Part shown: piece after piece, positions 18,327 to 27,157 of the stretch | Layout of the letters: the number at the start of each line of letters is the position of its first letter | How positions within the stretch are numbered: position 1 is the stretch's first letter | Source: Pleurocapsales cyanobacterium LEGE 10410 | GTDB lineage: Bacteria; Cyanobacteriota; Cyanobacteriia; Cyanobacteriales; Xenococcaceae | Reading direction: 5' to 3' | NCBI GenBank assembly: GCA_015207195.1 | Contig: JADEXJ010000024.1 | Location: forward strand, 1 to 53,242 | Length of the DNA stretch: 53,242 bases | The notes under the pieces: model-generated | Told to the model about the DNA's origin: nothing | The model's input: the letters and a program-made list of their open reading frames with translations, nothing else | The model's database searches: none | Translations under genes and position numbers: made by a program

Positions 18327-18375
18327 AAAAAAATCCCTGGTTGTCTAAATAGCATAATGATTCAGACAACCAGAG
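18327..18375 (-). terminator. Rho-independent terminator between oxygenase and H-NOX genes
   Basis: On the minus strand a 12-bp stem with one possible G-U pair (18375-18364 with 18346-18335; core CTGGTTGTCT/AGACAACCAG) has a 17-base loop and is followed by ATTTTTTT. It lies 26 bp after the stop of the oxygenase fusion gene and about 80 bp before the H-NOX start. It would end or attenuate the methyltransferase-oxygenase transcript. Confidence 0.85.
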
Positions 18376-18401
18376 ACTTGATAATTTGATATTTTTTAGC
18401 T

Positions 18402-20078
18402 TTAAAACATATCTGAAACTCGATACCCTTTCAAATAAAATCCATTATTTTTTCTTATTTTCGCTTGTTCAATTGTTTCATCAAAAACTACTAGCTTTTG
18501 ACTACCGAATTTGAGCCATTCTGAGTAAGGAATACTCATATCTTCTTCGACTCCAGCCTGATTGGAATCAACCATTGCGCGAAAAGATTCGTTGAATTTT
18601 CTACGAAAACGGAAGTCTACAGAAATTCTCAATCCACTAGATTGATGACGCACGGTATGATGTAAGCCTCGCGCATCATTGAAATACATAGTTCCTAACT
18701 GAAGCTTGGCATCTTCATATTTAACCGCCATTCTAATATCTCTGCCCTCATCAAAACTAGACATTACCCGCATTGAAGGTAACTCCATTTCTGGAGGCAT
18801 TTCTCCAGCTTCGATTGTAATATTGTCGATATTGCCAAACAAGGGTAAGACTACGACCGTAGCATCTGCTGGAACTCCAGCCCAAACGTCACTGTGAACT
18901 TTAGAGCTAGTAAAAGGAAGTTTAGCTTTTTCTGGGTTGCTTTTGCCATAAACCATTCGTAGATTGACTGGTAAATCTACTGCATCAATTAGATCGTTCG
19001 CTCCTAACTGATAAAATGCTTGAGCAACACTTTTTTGAAAAAGATTGAACTCTAGAATGTGTTCCCGTTTAGGAGCAAGCAACCCCGTACCTGTATAATT
19101 GACCAAATTTTTTCGTTCCGCCAGCAGTTTTTCTAGCATTTCTGCTTCAGAAAGAATAATTGGACTACCTAGACAAGTAGAAATATATTTAGCTGCTGCA
19201 ATTTTGATGTCTTGGAAAAGTTCGGGCTTGAGTTGATGTTCAAACAGTAGTCGATGTTTTTTCGGGCGATTGGCGATTCTGTCGGCTAACTCATTAAAAA
19301 GGCGATCGCCTTCTTGGGAAAAAGCTAATGCTTGACTTTTGGCGATTTCGTTTTTTGGTTTAACAGTGCAATACTGTACAGGAGTATTAGCAATTTGGCG
19401 TTCAACTCCATTAAAAAATTCGACCCTGGCATCCATAGCTTCCAAAATAGCGCGATTGATATCTGTAGCCTGCTCAGAATTAGTAATTTGTTTTTCTAGC
19501 AACACAGCCATATTTTGAGCATGATCGTCATCTAGATCGATATGAAGATGAAAGAAGAGTAAGTCATCTTCCGAAAATGAACCAGCATTTGTAATCCCTG
19601 CTCGCAATTGAGTATAGAGAGTGCGAACAATCCCTTCTGACGCAAAGCAAACTGCACCTACTGCTGCTAAATATCCATATTCCTCAGCCAATTTTAAATA
19701 GATGTCGATCAAATTTTGAGTTTCAGGATTAGCAGGAGTTGAATCTAAAGTCTCGTCGTCAATACCCAAAGCTCTAGTAAAGCGTCGATACAGCTCTGGA
19801 TGAGACATATCAGGATTACCCAAGCCTGTTTCATCCAGCAAATTTTCCATAATGACTATCTGAGAATCAGGATCGGAACACTGGGCAGCAATACTGGATA
19901 AAATATTGCAAAATTCTTTACAGAATTTGTACATTTGAACGGCTAAGATTTTTACCTCAGCCAAAGTTAGACTTTGGTTACGGCATCGTGTCAAAAACTC
20001 ATGATTCCATAGAGGGTGATTATAAGTAACTTGACGGAATGTATCTAAAATTGGTAAGGATGAGTTTAAGGTTTTCAT
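18402..20078 (-). CDS. Fusion of HDO-type diiron oxygenase and Fe(II)/2OG-like oxygenase
   Basis: A 558-residue protein. The N-terminal part (about 10-235) is a heme-oxygenase-like diiron oxidase (HDO, as in SznF, BesC, UndA and CADD). Likely iron ligands are E83, H93, E148 and H179-x3-D183-x2-H186, plus possibly E55. The C-terminal part (about 370-495) has HSD (H395, D397), H474 and R484 ten residues later, the pattern of Fe(II)/2-oxoglutarate oxygenases. HDOs oxidise amines or C-C bonds; SznF joins an HDO to a cupin to build an N-nitroso group. Substrate here is unknown. The start overlaps the methyltransferase stop by four bases, indicating translational coupling. Confidence 0.8.
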   Translation of the reverse strand: MKTLNSSLPILDTFRQVTYNHPLWNHEFLTRCRNQSLTLAEVKILAVQMYKFCKEFCNILSSIAAQCSDPDSQIVIMENLLDETGLGNPDMSHPELYRRFTRALGIDDETLDSTPANPETQNLIDIYLKLAEEYGYLAAVGAVCFASEGIVRTLYTQLRAGITNAGSFSEDDLLFFHLHIDLDDDHAQNMAVLLEKQITNSEQATDINRAILEAMDARVEFFNGVERQIANTPVQYCTVKPKNEIAKSQALAFSQEGDRLFNELADRIANRPKKHRLLFEHQLKPELFQDIKIAAAKYISTCLGSPIILSEAEMLEKLLAERKNLVNYTGTGLLAPKREHILEFNLFQKSVAQAFYQLGANDLIDAVDLPVNLRMVYGKSNPEKAKLPFTSSKVHSDVWAGVPADATVVVLPLFGNIDNITIEAGEMPPEMELPSMRVMSSFDEGRDIRMAVKYEDAKLQLGTMYFNDARGLHHTVRHQSSGLRISVDFRFRRKFNESFRAMVDSNQAGVEEDMSIPYSEWLKFGSQKLVVFDETIEQAKIRKNNGFYLKGYRVSDMF

Positions 20079-20944
20079 TTGATTATTTCAAAAGCAACGT
20101 GAAGTGGAAGGTCAACAATAGGTGAAAAGAATTCGGCATCAAGTTGAAGATGCTCTGGCGTAACATGAAGCTCTTTGAGTACTGGCAAAGTTGAGAAGCC
20201 AGCACTTTGCAATGATTCAAAGTAATCTTGAAAAGTCTTGTGAACAAGCTGTACATCCAGCCAAGAGCCGTCTCGTTTCCAGATACGACCAGGAAATAGA
20301 TTATCTCTACCGCTAAAGTAGTTGTTTTGGTCTACTTGAAAATAAAAAGGAGGATTTTTTTGTCCCATATAGGGGAGGGCTGGATGGGGGACGCTAAATA
20401 TAAATCGTCCACCAGGACGAAGAACCCTCAAAACTTCACTCATGCACTGTTTAGTTTGTTCGACCGTTAAATAGTTAAACAGAAAAACAGCAACCACCAG
20501 ATCGGTTTCATCATCTGCTAATTGGCTCAAGTCGGTAGCACAGTTAGCTTCGTAACTAATGCCCAATGGCTCTTTAGCTTCTTGAGCTTGAGCTGCTGCA
20601 ATCATCTTTTGAGAAAGATCGATGCCATGAACTTTTTTTGCTCCACGCTGACGTAATTCACGACTGCAATAGCCTTCTCCACAGCCCAAATCGAGTATTT
20701 GCAATCCAGCAATCGGTTCACACATTTCAATAACTGCTGGTCGAGCCGTGAAATCTGACAAAGAGCTAGGTTCAGTTCTTACCCAACGAAGTGCCGTATT
20801 GTCATATAATTCTTTAGTTTTAACTTTTTCCGTTGATGTTGCTGATAATTCAAAATCATCGTTTTTTTCAGCTGCTTCTTGACTAGAATCTTGATAATTT
20901 TTGATATGAGATAAAACTAAGGGTATTTTTTCTGCTGGAAACAT
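20075..20944 (-). CDS. SAM-dependent methyltransferase (class I)
   Basis: A 289-residue class I methyltransferase. SAM-binding motif I is ILDLGCGEGYCSREL at about residue 83, motif II HGIDLSQKMI, and the post-motif LRVLRPGGRFIFSVPHP is typical of small-molecule methyltransferases. An N-terminal extension of about 60 residues precedes the fold and includes YDNTALRW. The last codon overlaps the start of the diiron/Fe-2OG fusion gene, so the two enzymes almost certainly act in one pathway. It is the promoter-proximal gene of the leftward block, opposite the GGDEF-EAL-GGDEF gene. Substrate (N, O or C methylation) cannot be told. Confidence 0.85.
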   Translation of the reverse strand: MFPAEKIPLVLSHIKNYQDSSQEAAEKNDDFELSATSTEKVKTKELYDNTALRWVRTEPSSLSDFTARPAVIEMCEPIAGLQILDLGCGEGYCSRELRQRGAKKVHGIDLSQKMIAAAQAQEAKEPLGISYEANCATDLSQLADDETDLVVAVFLFNYLTVEQTKQCMSEVLRVLRPGGRFIFSVPHPALPYMGQKNPPFYFQVDQNNYFSGRDNLFPGRIWKRDGSWLDVQLVHKTFQDYFESLQSAGFSTLPVLKELHVTPEHLQLDAEFFSPIVDLPLHVAFEIIK

Positions 20945-21514
20945 ATAACTCTCTCATTTCATTCAAATGTTATTTACAGTAATAACAGCTACAACATCTA
21001 TGAGAAATGATTGAGATCACATCTTATAAAAATATCTTTTTAAATTATTTAAAATTACAAGACAAAGATTTTTACTGTATTTATTCCTAATAGAAAACAT
21101 GATAGTTCTTTGCTTTTGTTGTCTATGTCGCGAATAAAAAGCACTGATTACTGCTGTTAATCTCGAAAGCAAATTAATTAAACTACATTTTTGGTCGTCA
21201 AGAAAAATTGTGGAGCGAAGATTGAGATTAAATTTAAAAGCTCGACCAATTTATAGTTGTGGTTTCAGAGTATTGGTTGCTGATACTACTCTCAAACTGC
21301 TTAGGTATCAAGATGCCTATGCTTATCAATATTACCAAAAAAGCTTAATTTAATTCGTCTGGATTTAGAGCCACAATTGGCAAAAGACAGAGCATATCCC
21401 GATCAAAATCACAGTTACTCTGACTTTCTACCCTTAAATTTATAAATACACAAAAGATTATCTAAGTTAATTAGTTTTTTGATCGACAATATATGTTAAT
21501 TGGTAATTGATCCG
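20945..21514. promoter_or_regulatory. Divergent intergenic region with both promoters
   Basis: A 570-bp spacer between the leftward methyltransferase gene and the rightward GGDEF-EAL-GGDEF gene, so it must hold both promoters. I cannot place them with confidence. A stop-free frame at 21138-21353 (plus strand, ending in RYQDAYAYQYYQKSLI) has no good start and may be a gene remnant. Confidence 0.4.
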
Positions 21515-24022
21515 ATGTTCTATGAAATGCGATTCAAACTGGGAAAAGAAGCTCATTTGACTCAGGCTGACTTTCCACCTAACACTTCATCATTCATTGA
21601 AAGTATTCAAAATGCCGTTATTATTTTTGATGAGATTAAAAACTGCTTATTGCTAAATTTTGCAGCCGAACAAATATTAGATAATCGCTCTGACATTTCA
21701 TTCATAGGAGATTGGATTAGAGAAAAGATCCAAAATCTCTCACAGCAAAAAGCGTTCAAGCTGCAAGAATTGCCTTGGGAGATGGCTTCAATCAATAAGT
21801 GGGGGTTAGAAGTAGAGGCAGTACTAAGCAAGCTAGAGGCAGCAAATGAGTTTGGACAACAATTAGATTGCCACAAGGCATTAGTTGTTCGAGAACCTAG
21901 AATTAAACCTAGCTATACTCGTAATTTTAAAACCTTACAGCCAGAATTTTTGACCAACACTATAAGCTATGACCGATTGACAGGATTGCCTAACTATAAT
22001 TTATTGTTGGAATACATTGAGCAGGAAATTAACTTTTGCCAGCAAAGACGGGGATATGAATTTGTAATTCTATTTGTTGATATTAATCGCTTTAAAGTAA
22101 TTAATAGTAGTTTGGGCAGAATATTAGGCGATCGCCTGTTAATTGCTATTTCCGAAAGATTACAAAGAATTATCAGATCTCATGATTTTATCGCACGTAT
22201 GGGGAATGACGAATTTACTATTTTATTGAGCAATGTCGAACATTTAGAATATGCCACCAATGTCGCTGAGAGAATTTATCGAGAGTTAAGTATACCTTTT
22301 AACCTTGAGGGTTACGAAATTTTTATTGAAGCAAGTATCGGTATTGCAGTAGGCAACCAAGAATATCGTCAACCAGAAAATTTGTTAAGAGATGCAGAAC
22401 TAGCCGTATCTGACGCTAAAAGGCAAAATAAATTTCATTATCAAATATTTAACCAGTCAATGCGTGGCAAGGCTCTAACTTTACTACAGTTAGAAAATGA
22501 TTTGAGAAGGGCAATCAAACGTGAAGAATTTATTCTGCATTATCAGCCAATTATGTCTCTTGGAGATAGCCAAATTAGAGGCTTTGAAGTATTGGTGCGT
22601 TGGCGACATCCTGAGAAGGGATTAGTCTCTCCAGGAAAATTTATTCCCCTGGCAGAGGAAACAGGATTGATTATACCTTTGGGTTTCTGGGTGCTAAAAA
22701 AGGCTTGCCAACAAATGTATGACTGGCAAGTTGAATTCAATAGTTTGGCTGATTGGAAAGTTAGCGTCAATATTTCTAGCAAACAGCTAGAACTGCCTAA
22801 TTTCGTGGCTCAAGTCAAACAAATTTTGCGAGAAACCAAGTTAGATCCTCATAACTTAAAGCTGGAAATTACTGAAAGTTCCTTAGTTGAAGATACTCAA
22901 CATACGATAGCAATTCTGAAAGAGTTGAAAGCTTTGGGAATTGAATTTTCTTTGGATGATTTTGGAACTGGTTATTCTTCTTTAAGTTATTTGCATCAAT
23001 TTCCTTTTGATACCCTTAAAATCGATCGTTCTTTTATCAATAGCGTTGGCGATAACGTTGAGAAATTAGGTATAGTTCGCGCTATTGTTAGCCTAGCTCG
23101 CAATCTAGGAATGAACACTATTGCAGAAGGCATAGAAACAGTCGAGCAATTGGCGCAGCTAAAAGCGTTAGAGTGTCAATATGGTCAAGGATATTATCTA
23201 TCGAAACCATTGGATAAAAATATCTTAGAAAGTATAATTGCAACAGAAATTGCCAGTCCCCAAGAAATTGAGTCAAAAGATTATCAACTGCTGTTAGATG
23301 AACAAATAACTAAAGAGCAGCTAATATTTCAAATTGAACATCTGCGTCAAGAGTTAGAAGAGTTGAAGCTCGAAAAAGCCGATCTAGAAATCTTGCTAGA
23401 TACGACAACCGAACACGCCGACATAGTAGAGTCTCAGCTGCATAACGAAATTTGCGATCGCCAAAAAGCTCAAGCCGCGTTGAGCCTAGCCAATAGAGAA
23501 CTTGAAAAACTGAGTGTGCTAGATAGCTTGACTCAAGTAGCCAATCGCCGTAGGTTTGACGATTACTTAATTCAAGAGTGGCAAAAGCTTAAGCAAGAAC
23601 AAGCTCCTATTGCTTTAATTTTATGTGACATCGACTACTTTAAGCTTTATAACGACACTTACGGTCATCTTGTCGGCGATCATTGCCTACAGCAGGTGGC
23701 TCTGGCTATTGAGTGTGTAATTGAATCAACTCTAGGTTTGGTGGCTCGCTATGGGGGAGAAGAATTTGGCATTATTTTACCTCATGTCGATTCAGACAAA
23801 GCATTTAAAATAGCGCAGAAAATTGCGGTCAACGTTGAGAAGTTGCATATTACTCATCAAAAATCTTTAGTTAGTCAGTATGTAACTATTAGTTTAGGAG
23901 CGCACAGCTTAATTCCTTCTGCTGAATCTACCCCTGAGCTATTAATTGCTCGTGCTGATAAGTCACTATATCAGGCTAAAGAAGAAGGCAGAAATTGCGC
24001 CTGCTTGTATGTTCCACATTAG
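21515..24022 (+). CDS. GGDEF-EAL-GGDEF cyclic-di-GMP enzyme
   Basis: The product has about 835 residues. An N-terminal region of about 160 residues (possibly PAS-like) precedes three catalytic-type domains. The first GGDEF reads GNDEF with an RSHD inhibitory-site motif five residues before it; it is probably not a cyclase. The EAL domain reads EVLVRW but keeps its metal and catalytic residues (VNISSKQL, EITESSL, DDFGTGYSSL, LKIDRSF, AEGIET, QGYYLSKP), so it should hydrolyse c-di-GMP. After a coiled coil the last GGDEF reads GGEEF, intact, without an RxxD site. ATG 21515 is preferred over TTG 21500. It is divergent from the H-NOX block. Confidence 0.9.
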   Translation: MFYEMRFKLGKEAHLTQADFPPNTSSFIESIQNAVIIFDEIKNCLLLNFAAEQILDNRSDISFIGDWIREKIQNLSQQKAFKLQELPWEMASINKWGLEVEAVLSKLEAANEFGQQLDCHKALVVREPRIKPSYTRNFKTLQPEFLTNTISYDRLTGLPNYNLLLEYIEQEINFCQQRRGYEFVILFVDINRFKVINSSLGRILGDRLLIAISERLQRIIRSHDFIARMGNDEFTILLSNVEHLEYATNVAERIYRELSIPFNLEGYEIFIEASIGIAVGNQEYRQPENLLRDAELAVSDAKRQNKFHYQIFNQSMRGKALTLLQLENDLRRAIKREEFILHYQPIMSLGDSQIRGFEVLVRWRHPEKGLVSPGKFIPLAEETGLIIPLGFWVLKKACQQMYDWQVEFNSLADWKVSVNISSKQLELPNFVAQVKQILRETKLDPHNLKLEITESSLVEDTQHTIAILKELKALGIEFSLDDFGTGYSSLSYLHQFPFDTLKIDRSFINSVGDNVEKLGIVRAIVSLARNLGMNTIAEGIETVEQLAQLKALECQYGQGYYLSKPLDKNILESIIATEIASPQEIESKDYQLLLDEQITKEQLIFQIEHLRQELEELKLEKADLEILLDTTTEHADIVESQLHNEICDRQKAQAALSLANRELEKLSVLDSLTQVANRRRFDDYLIQEWQKLKQEQAPIALILCDIDYFKLYNDTYGHLVGDHCLQQVALAIECVIESTLGLVARYGGEEFGIILPHVDSDKAFKIAQKIAVNVEKLHITHQKSLVSQYVTISLGAHSLIPSAESTPELLIARADKSLYQAKEEGRNCACLYVPH

Positions 24023-24023
24023 T

Positions 24024-24097
24024 ATTGCGGAGCGAAGCGGAGCTGATCCTTGGCCGATCCCTGAAGGGTACCGCTTCGCATATATCCCTTTAGGGAC
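24024..24097. repeat. Dispersed GCGAAGCGG-type hairpin repeat
   Basis: GCGAAGCGG and ACCGCTTCGCAT form an inverted pair around a short GC-richer core with CCCTGAAGGG and CCCTTTAGGG hairpins. Related sequences occur near 28812, 31474, 48353 and 52657. It follows directly after the GGDEF-EAL-GGDEF stop and may help terminate it. Confidence 0.65.
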
Positions 24098-24188
24098 TAC
24101 TTACTACTCATACTAATTTGCGTTCTAAAACGTAAGTCTCAGATGAGGGAAGTAAGTCATAGATTTTAACTGTTCAGGAACCGAGTTG

Positions 24189-24230
24189 AAAAAGTTGAGA
24201 CCTTCGCAGAGGGTATCGATAACTTTTTGG
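24189..24230 (+). terminator. Possible terminator hairpin
   Basis: AAAAAGTT (24189-24196) can pair with AACTTTTT (24221-24228), with partial inner pairing of GACC and GGGT. It lies 167 bp after the preceding stop, so it may instead be part of the repeat-rich spacer. Confidence 0.3.
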
Positions 24231-24241
24231 TATTACTACTT

Positions 24242-24347
24242 ATACTAAATCCTGTTCGTACAGGTTACTTTTAATCGCCCCCTAAATCCCCCAAGCTTGG
24301 GGGACTTAAAGAATTTGATAATAACTTTTACCAAGCGGATTTAGTAT
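24242..24347. mobile_element. MITE-like element, copy 1 (106 bp)
   Basis: Perfect 11-bp terminal inverted repeats ATACTAAATCC and GGATTTAGTAT enclose a body with the palindrome CCCCCAAGCTTGGGGG. A second copy with the same ends and body lies at 47766-47872. No coding capacity; non-autonomous transposition is inferred from structure. Confidence 0.7.
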
Positions 24348-24502
24348 TACTACTCACTACTCGCTACTTACGAGCCATAAACCTTCGCGTCCAACCAACT
24401 ACACTGCGTACCTATCCTCCAGGTGGGGAATAAGACCAAGCCTAACGATAGTCTAGACAAGCCTGTTGTTTTCTAAAATCATAGAAAAATTAAATATAGC
24501 TT

Positions 24503-25045
24503 ATGTCTGCTGGAAACAAAATTAGTCAGGTAATTCCTCCACTAAATGAAGACGATCGCATTCAGGGTTCGCTTGATGCTACCTTAATTCTCATGGAGTA
24601 CGGGGATTATCAATGTCCCCAGTCTGGACAGGCACACGCTCTAATTAAAGTTATCCAGCAACAGTTAGGCGAACAGTTTTGCTTTGTCTTTCGCCACTTT
24701 CCTCAAAGTAAGCGATCGCTTCGGGCTGCTGAGAGTGCCGAGGCTGCTGCGGTTCAGGATCGCTTTTGGCAAATGCACGACCTGCTTTTTGAGCATCAAC
24801 AGCATTTAGAAGACCATAACCTAGTTGAGTATGCTCATAATTTGGGACTAGAAATGTCACGTTTTTTATGGGAAATGTCAACTCACGTTCATCTTGCCAA
24901 AATTCAAAATGATCTTGACAGTGGCAAAGCCAACGGCGCAGAGGAAGCACCGACCTTTTTTATCGGCGTAAAGCATCAAGGAACAAAAGACTTAAAAACC
25001 TTAATGTTGGCAATTTTGAAAATCAACCGCAATTCCCGACTGTAA
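24503..25045 (+). CDS. DsbA-like thioredoxin-fold protein, monothiol
   Basis: A 180-residue protein of the DsbA/thioredoxin_4 type, starting with the typical DRIQGSLDATLILMEYGDYQ. The active site reads CPQS (around residue 41) instead of CxxC, so only one active cysteine remains. It shows the alpha-helical insert (FRHFPQSKRSLRAAE, FWQMHDLLFEHQ) and the cis-proline strand EEAPTFFIG. No signal peptide is visible, so it is probably cytoplasmic. A monothiol enzyme could act on glutathione adducts or be redox-inactive. The next gene in the same direction encodes an AraC-type regulator 155 bp away. Confidence 0.8.
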   Translation: MSAGNKISQVIPPLNEDDRIQGSLDATLILMEYGDYQCPQSGQAHALIKVIQQQLGEQFCFVFRHFPQSKRSLRAAESAEAAAVQDRFWQMHDLLFEHQQHLEDHNLVEYAHNLGLEMSRFLWEMSTHVHLAKIQNDLDSGKANGAEEAPTFFIGVKHQGTKDLKTLMLAILKINRNSRL

Positions 25046-25200
25046 AATTACCTTTATTTGTCTTGGCAAAAATAATAACAATTGAGTAGCTAGGCAGAAT
25101 TTAATATAAAACTCAAACAAGAGCGAAATTGATTTCAAATGCTTGCTACTTGCTAACCAAAGCATCTTCTGATTAATCTTATCCACCTAATTAAAGAGCA

Positions 25201-26097
25201 ATGGGACAAACATATAGACCTTGTTTGATTGACATAAAAAAAGGAGCATTCGAGCGAGTTGTTCCTAACCCTGCCTTATTGACCAGTCATGACGCTGGTT
25301 GGCAGAAGTTTGTGCTAGAACATCACTATCAGCCTCCTTATGAAATGCCGACGAGCAATTTTCAACAGCATCTAGTAATGGCTTTTCTGAAAGATGTATC
25401 GGCGGAGTTTAAGATAGGCGATCGCCTGAGAAAGATCAATGCTTGTAGAGGACATTTATCTCTTGTCCCTGCCAATAATGATTTTTGGCAAATTGTTCGT
25501 GAAGATACAGAGTTTGTCCTATTGGCGATCGAAGCTCGACAGTTATTAGGCGATCTTCAAGAAATATTTCCCGAAGGAAAGATCGAGCTTATTCCTACCT
25601 TTGCTCAAAGCGATCCTTTTATTTGCGCTACTGCATTGGCTCTCAAACAAGAACTAGAAACTAACCCTGATGGCTGTAGTCTCTATGTAGAATCTTTGCT
25701 AAATGCTTTGTCGGTTCATCTGTTATATAAATATGGCAAGCAAAAACCCCAGACTAAAGAATATAAACGCGGGTTATCCCGTCAAAAACTCAAAGCAGTT
25801 ATAGATTATATTCAAGCTCACTTGGAAAAAAATATTCGACTTGGTGACTTGGCAAATGCTGCACAAATCAGCAGTTCCTACTACTTTTGTCGTCTATTCA
25901 AACAAGCGACGGGTATAACTCCCTATCAGTGTGTTATACGGCAGAGAATAGAACTAGGAAAACAGCTACTGAAACAGCCAGATTTACCGATTGTGGAAAT
26001 AGCCCTATCCTGCGGTTTTAGTTCTCAAAGTTCTTTTACTACCGCATTTCGTAAGCACATGGGAGTAACGCCGAGGTATTTTCGACAAGGATCATAA
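25201..26097 (+). CDS. AraC-family transcription regulator
   Basis: A 298-residue regulator. The C-terminal third (about 195-296) is the AraC double helix-turn-helix: VIDYIQAHLEKNIRLGDLA, then SSSYYFCRLFKQATGITPY, then VEIALSCGFSSQSSFTTAFR and GVTPRYFRQ. The N-terminal 190 residues should be the effector-binding and dimer domain; they match no ligand class that I recognise. It may control the DsbA-like gene just upstream or the convergent metallo-beta-lactamase-fold gene; neither is shown by the sequence. Confidence 0.88.
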   Translation: MGQTYRPCLIDIKKGAFERVVPNPALLTSHDAGWQKFVLEHHYQPPYEMPTSNFQQHLVMAFLKDVSAEFKIGDRLRKINACRGHLSLVPANNDFWQIVREDTEFVLLAIEARQLLGDLQEIFPEGKIELIPTFAQSDPFICATALALKQELETNPDGCSLYVESLLNALSVHLLYKYGKQKPQTKEYKRGLSRQKLKAVIDYIQAHLEKNIRLGDLANAAQISSSYYFCRLFKQATGITPYQCVIRQRIELGKQLLKQPDLPIVEIALSCGFSSQSSFTTAFRKHMGVTPRYFRQGS

Positions 26098-26197
26098 ATT
26101 CGATTTGGAAACGAGCTTTATAGTATAGCTTTTTTTCGCTTCTCAAAAGTTGTCCAGACTATTAGTGTAAGATGTGGCATTTTTTTCTCTCAAACTT

Positions 26198-27157
26198 TTA
26201 ACAGCCAGCAACACATTGTCCCGTACTATCAAATTCTATAGTTTGTCCGCTTAAGGGAATATAAGCAGGCATATTGATGGCATTAACAAATTCATCAGTT
26301 TTAGTATCGGGAATTATTTCGCCATTTTCTGTAGCGACTTCGTTGGCATGAGAGGGAATAACGGAGGTAGGCTGAATCAATTCATTGATTACATAAGCTG
26401 CTTCCTGTGGTCCAGTAGTAAAAGTATCGCCAATATTGATTACTGCTAATGAAGCGTTGTATTGATTTTTAACTACCGCTTCTTGTTCGGCAGTAACCCC
26501 AGTATCTCCAGATAAATACACTACCAACCCATTACTAAAGGTTAGGACATAGCCAGTGGGAGGACCAACATATGCCGTAAGTCCAGCAGTAGTTAATTGT
26601 TCCCCCAATTCACCTTCAATAAATTCACCGCTCAAGCCATTAGAATGAACTGCGGGTACGGTGGTAATGGTTACACCACCTACATTGGTAGAAGCCCCAA
26701 AGCGCACTAGCTGTACTGAATTGGGGTCGCCACCAGAAGATTCAACTTTGTTAGAGAAAAAACTGTTCATTTCACTACCAACGACAATTTGGGCTTGCTT
26801 GGCAACGGCAATATTGACGGTGCTTGAGGCGGGAGTGGCAGTAACGCTAAAGTCTGGTTGAGCGCAGTCACCCGCGTTGACTTGAGGAATATGGCGATCG
26901 CCCAAATGATCTCCGTGAACGTGACTGAGTAGCACTACATCAATATCGCCTAACCGTTCGTCTTCTGCACCAGCAACAGTACGTCCTGCATCGTAAAGAA
27001 TTCGCGTACCGTTGGGGTCTTCAAAAATCAGAGCGCGGTCTAAAGCACAAAATTCACCATCATGACTGCCTAGAGGAGTAATTTTAACCTCAGCATTAGC
27101 AGCAGAAGCAATAAGTATTGAAGCGAAAAATGTAAGGGAGTGCAAATAGAATTTCAT
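26198..27157 (-). CDS. Secreted metallo-beta-lactamase-fold hydrolase
   Basis: A 319-residue MBL-fold protein with a clear signal peptide (MKFYLHSLTFFASILIASAANA, cleaved near residue 22). The zinc site motif HxHxDH is in LLSHVHGDHLGDRH, followed by further His residues in TVPAVHSNG, an Asp in YLSGDTGVT and a His in VIPSHANEV. The substrate class cannot be assigned; the layout resembles UlaG-like and other non-lactamase hydrolases. A cysteine pair (CVAGC) ends the protein, and C37 and C99 lie in the mature part. It converges with the AraC gene. Confidence 0.85.
   Translation of the reverse strand: MKFYLHSLTFFASILIASAANAEVKITPLGSHDGEFCALDRALIFEDPNGTRILYDAGRTVAGAEDERLGDIDVVLLSHVHGDHLGDRHIPQVNAGDCAQPDFSVTATPASSTVNIAVAKQAQIVVGSEMNSFFSNKVESSGGDPNSVQLVRFGASTNVGGVTITTVPAVHSNGLSGEFIEGELGEQLTTAGLTAYVGPPTGYVLTFSNGLVVYLSGDTGVTAEQEAVVKNQYNASLAVINIGDTFTTGPQEAAYVINELIQPTSVIPSHANEVATENGEIIPDTKTDEFVNAINMPAYIPLSGQTIEFDSTGQCVAGC

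Noticed and set aside
18250-18369. Forty-residue N-terminal extension of H-NOX
   Set aside because: It runs across a Rho-independent terminator, and the canonical H-NOX N-terminus with a good ribosome-binding site begins at 18249.
21138-21353. Stop-free frame of 71 codons upstream of the GGDEF-EAL-GGDEF gene
   Set aside because: No ATG start or ribosome-binding site and no family recognised. It may be a remnant.
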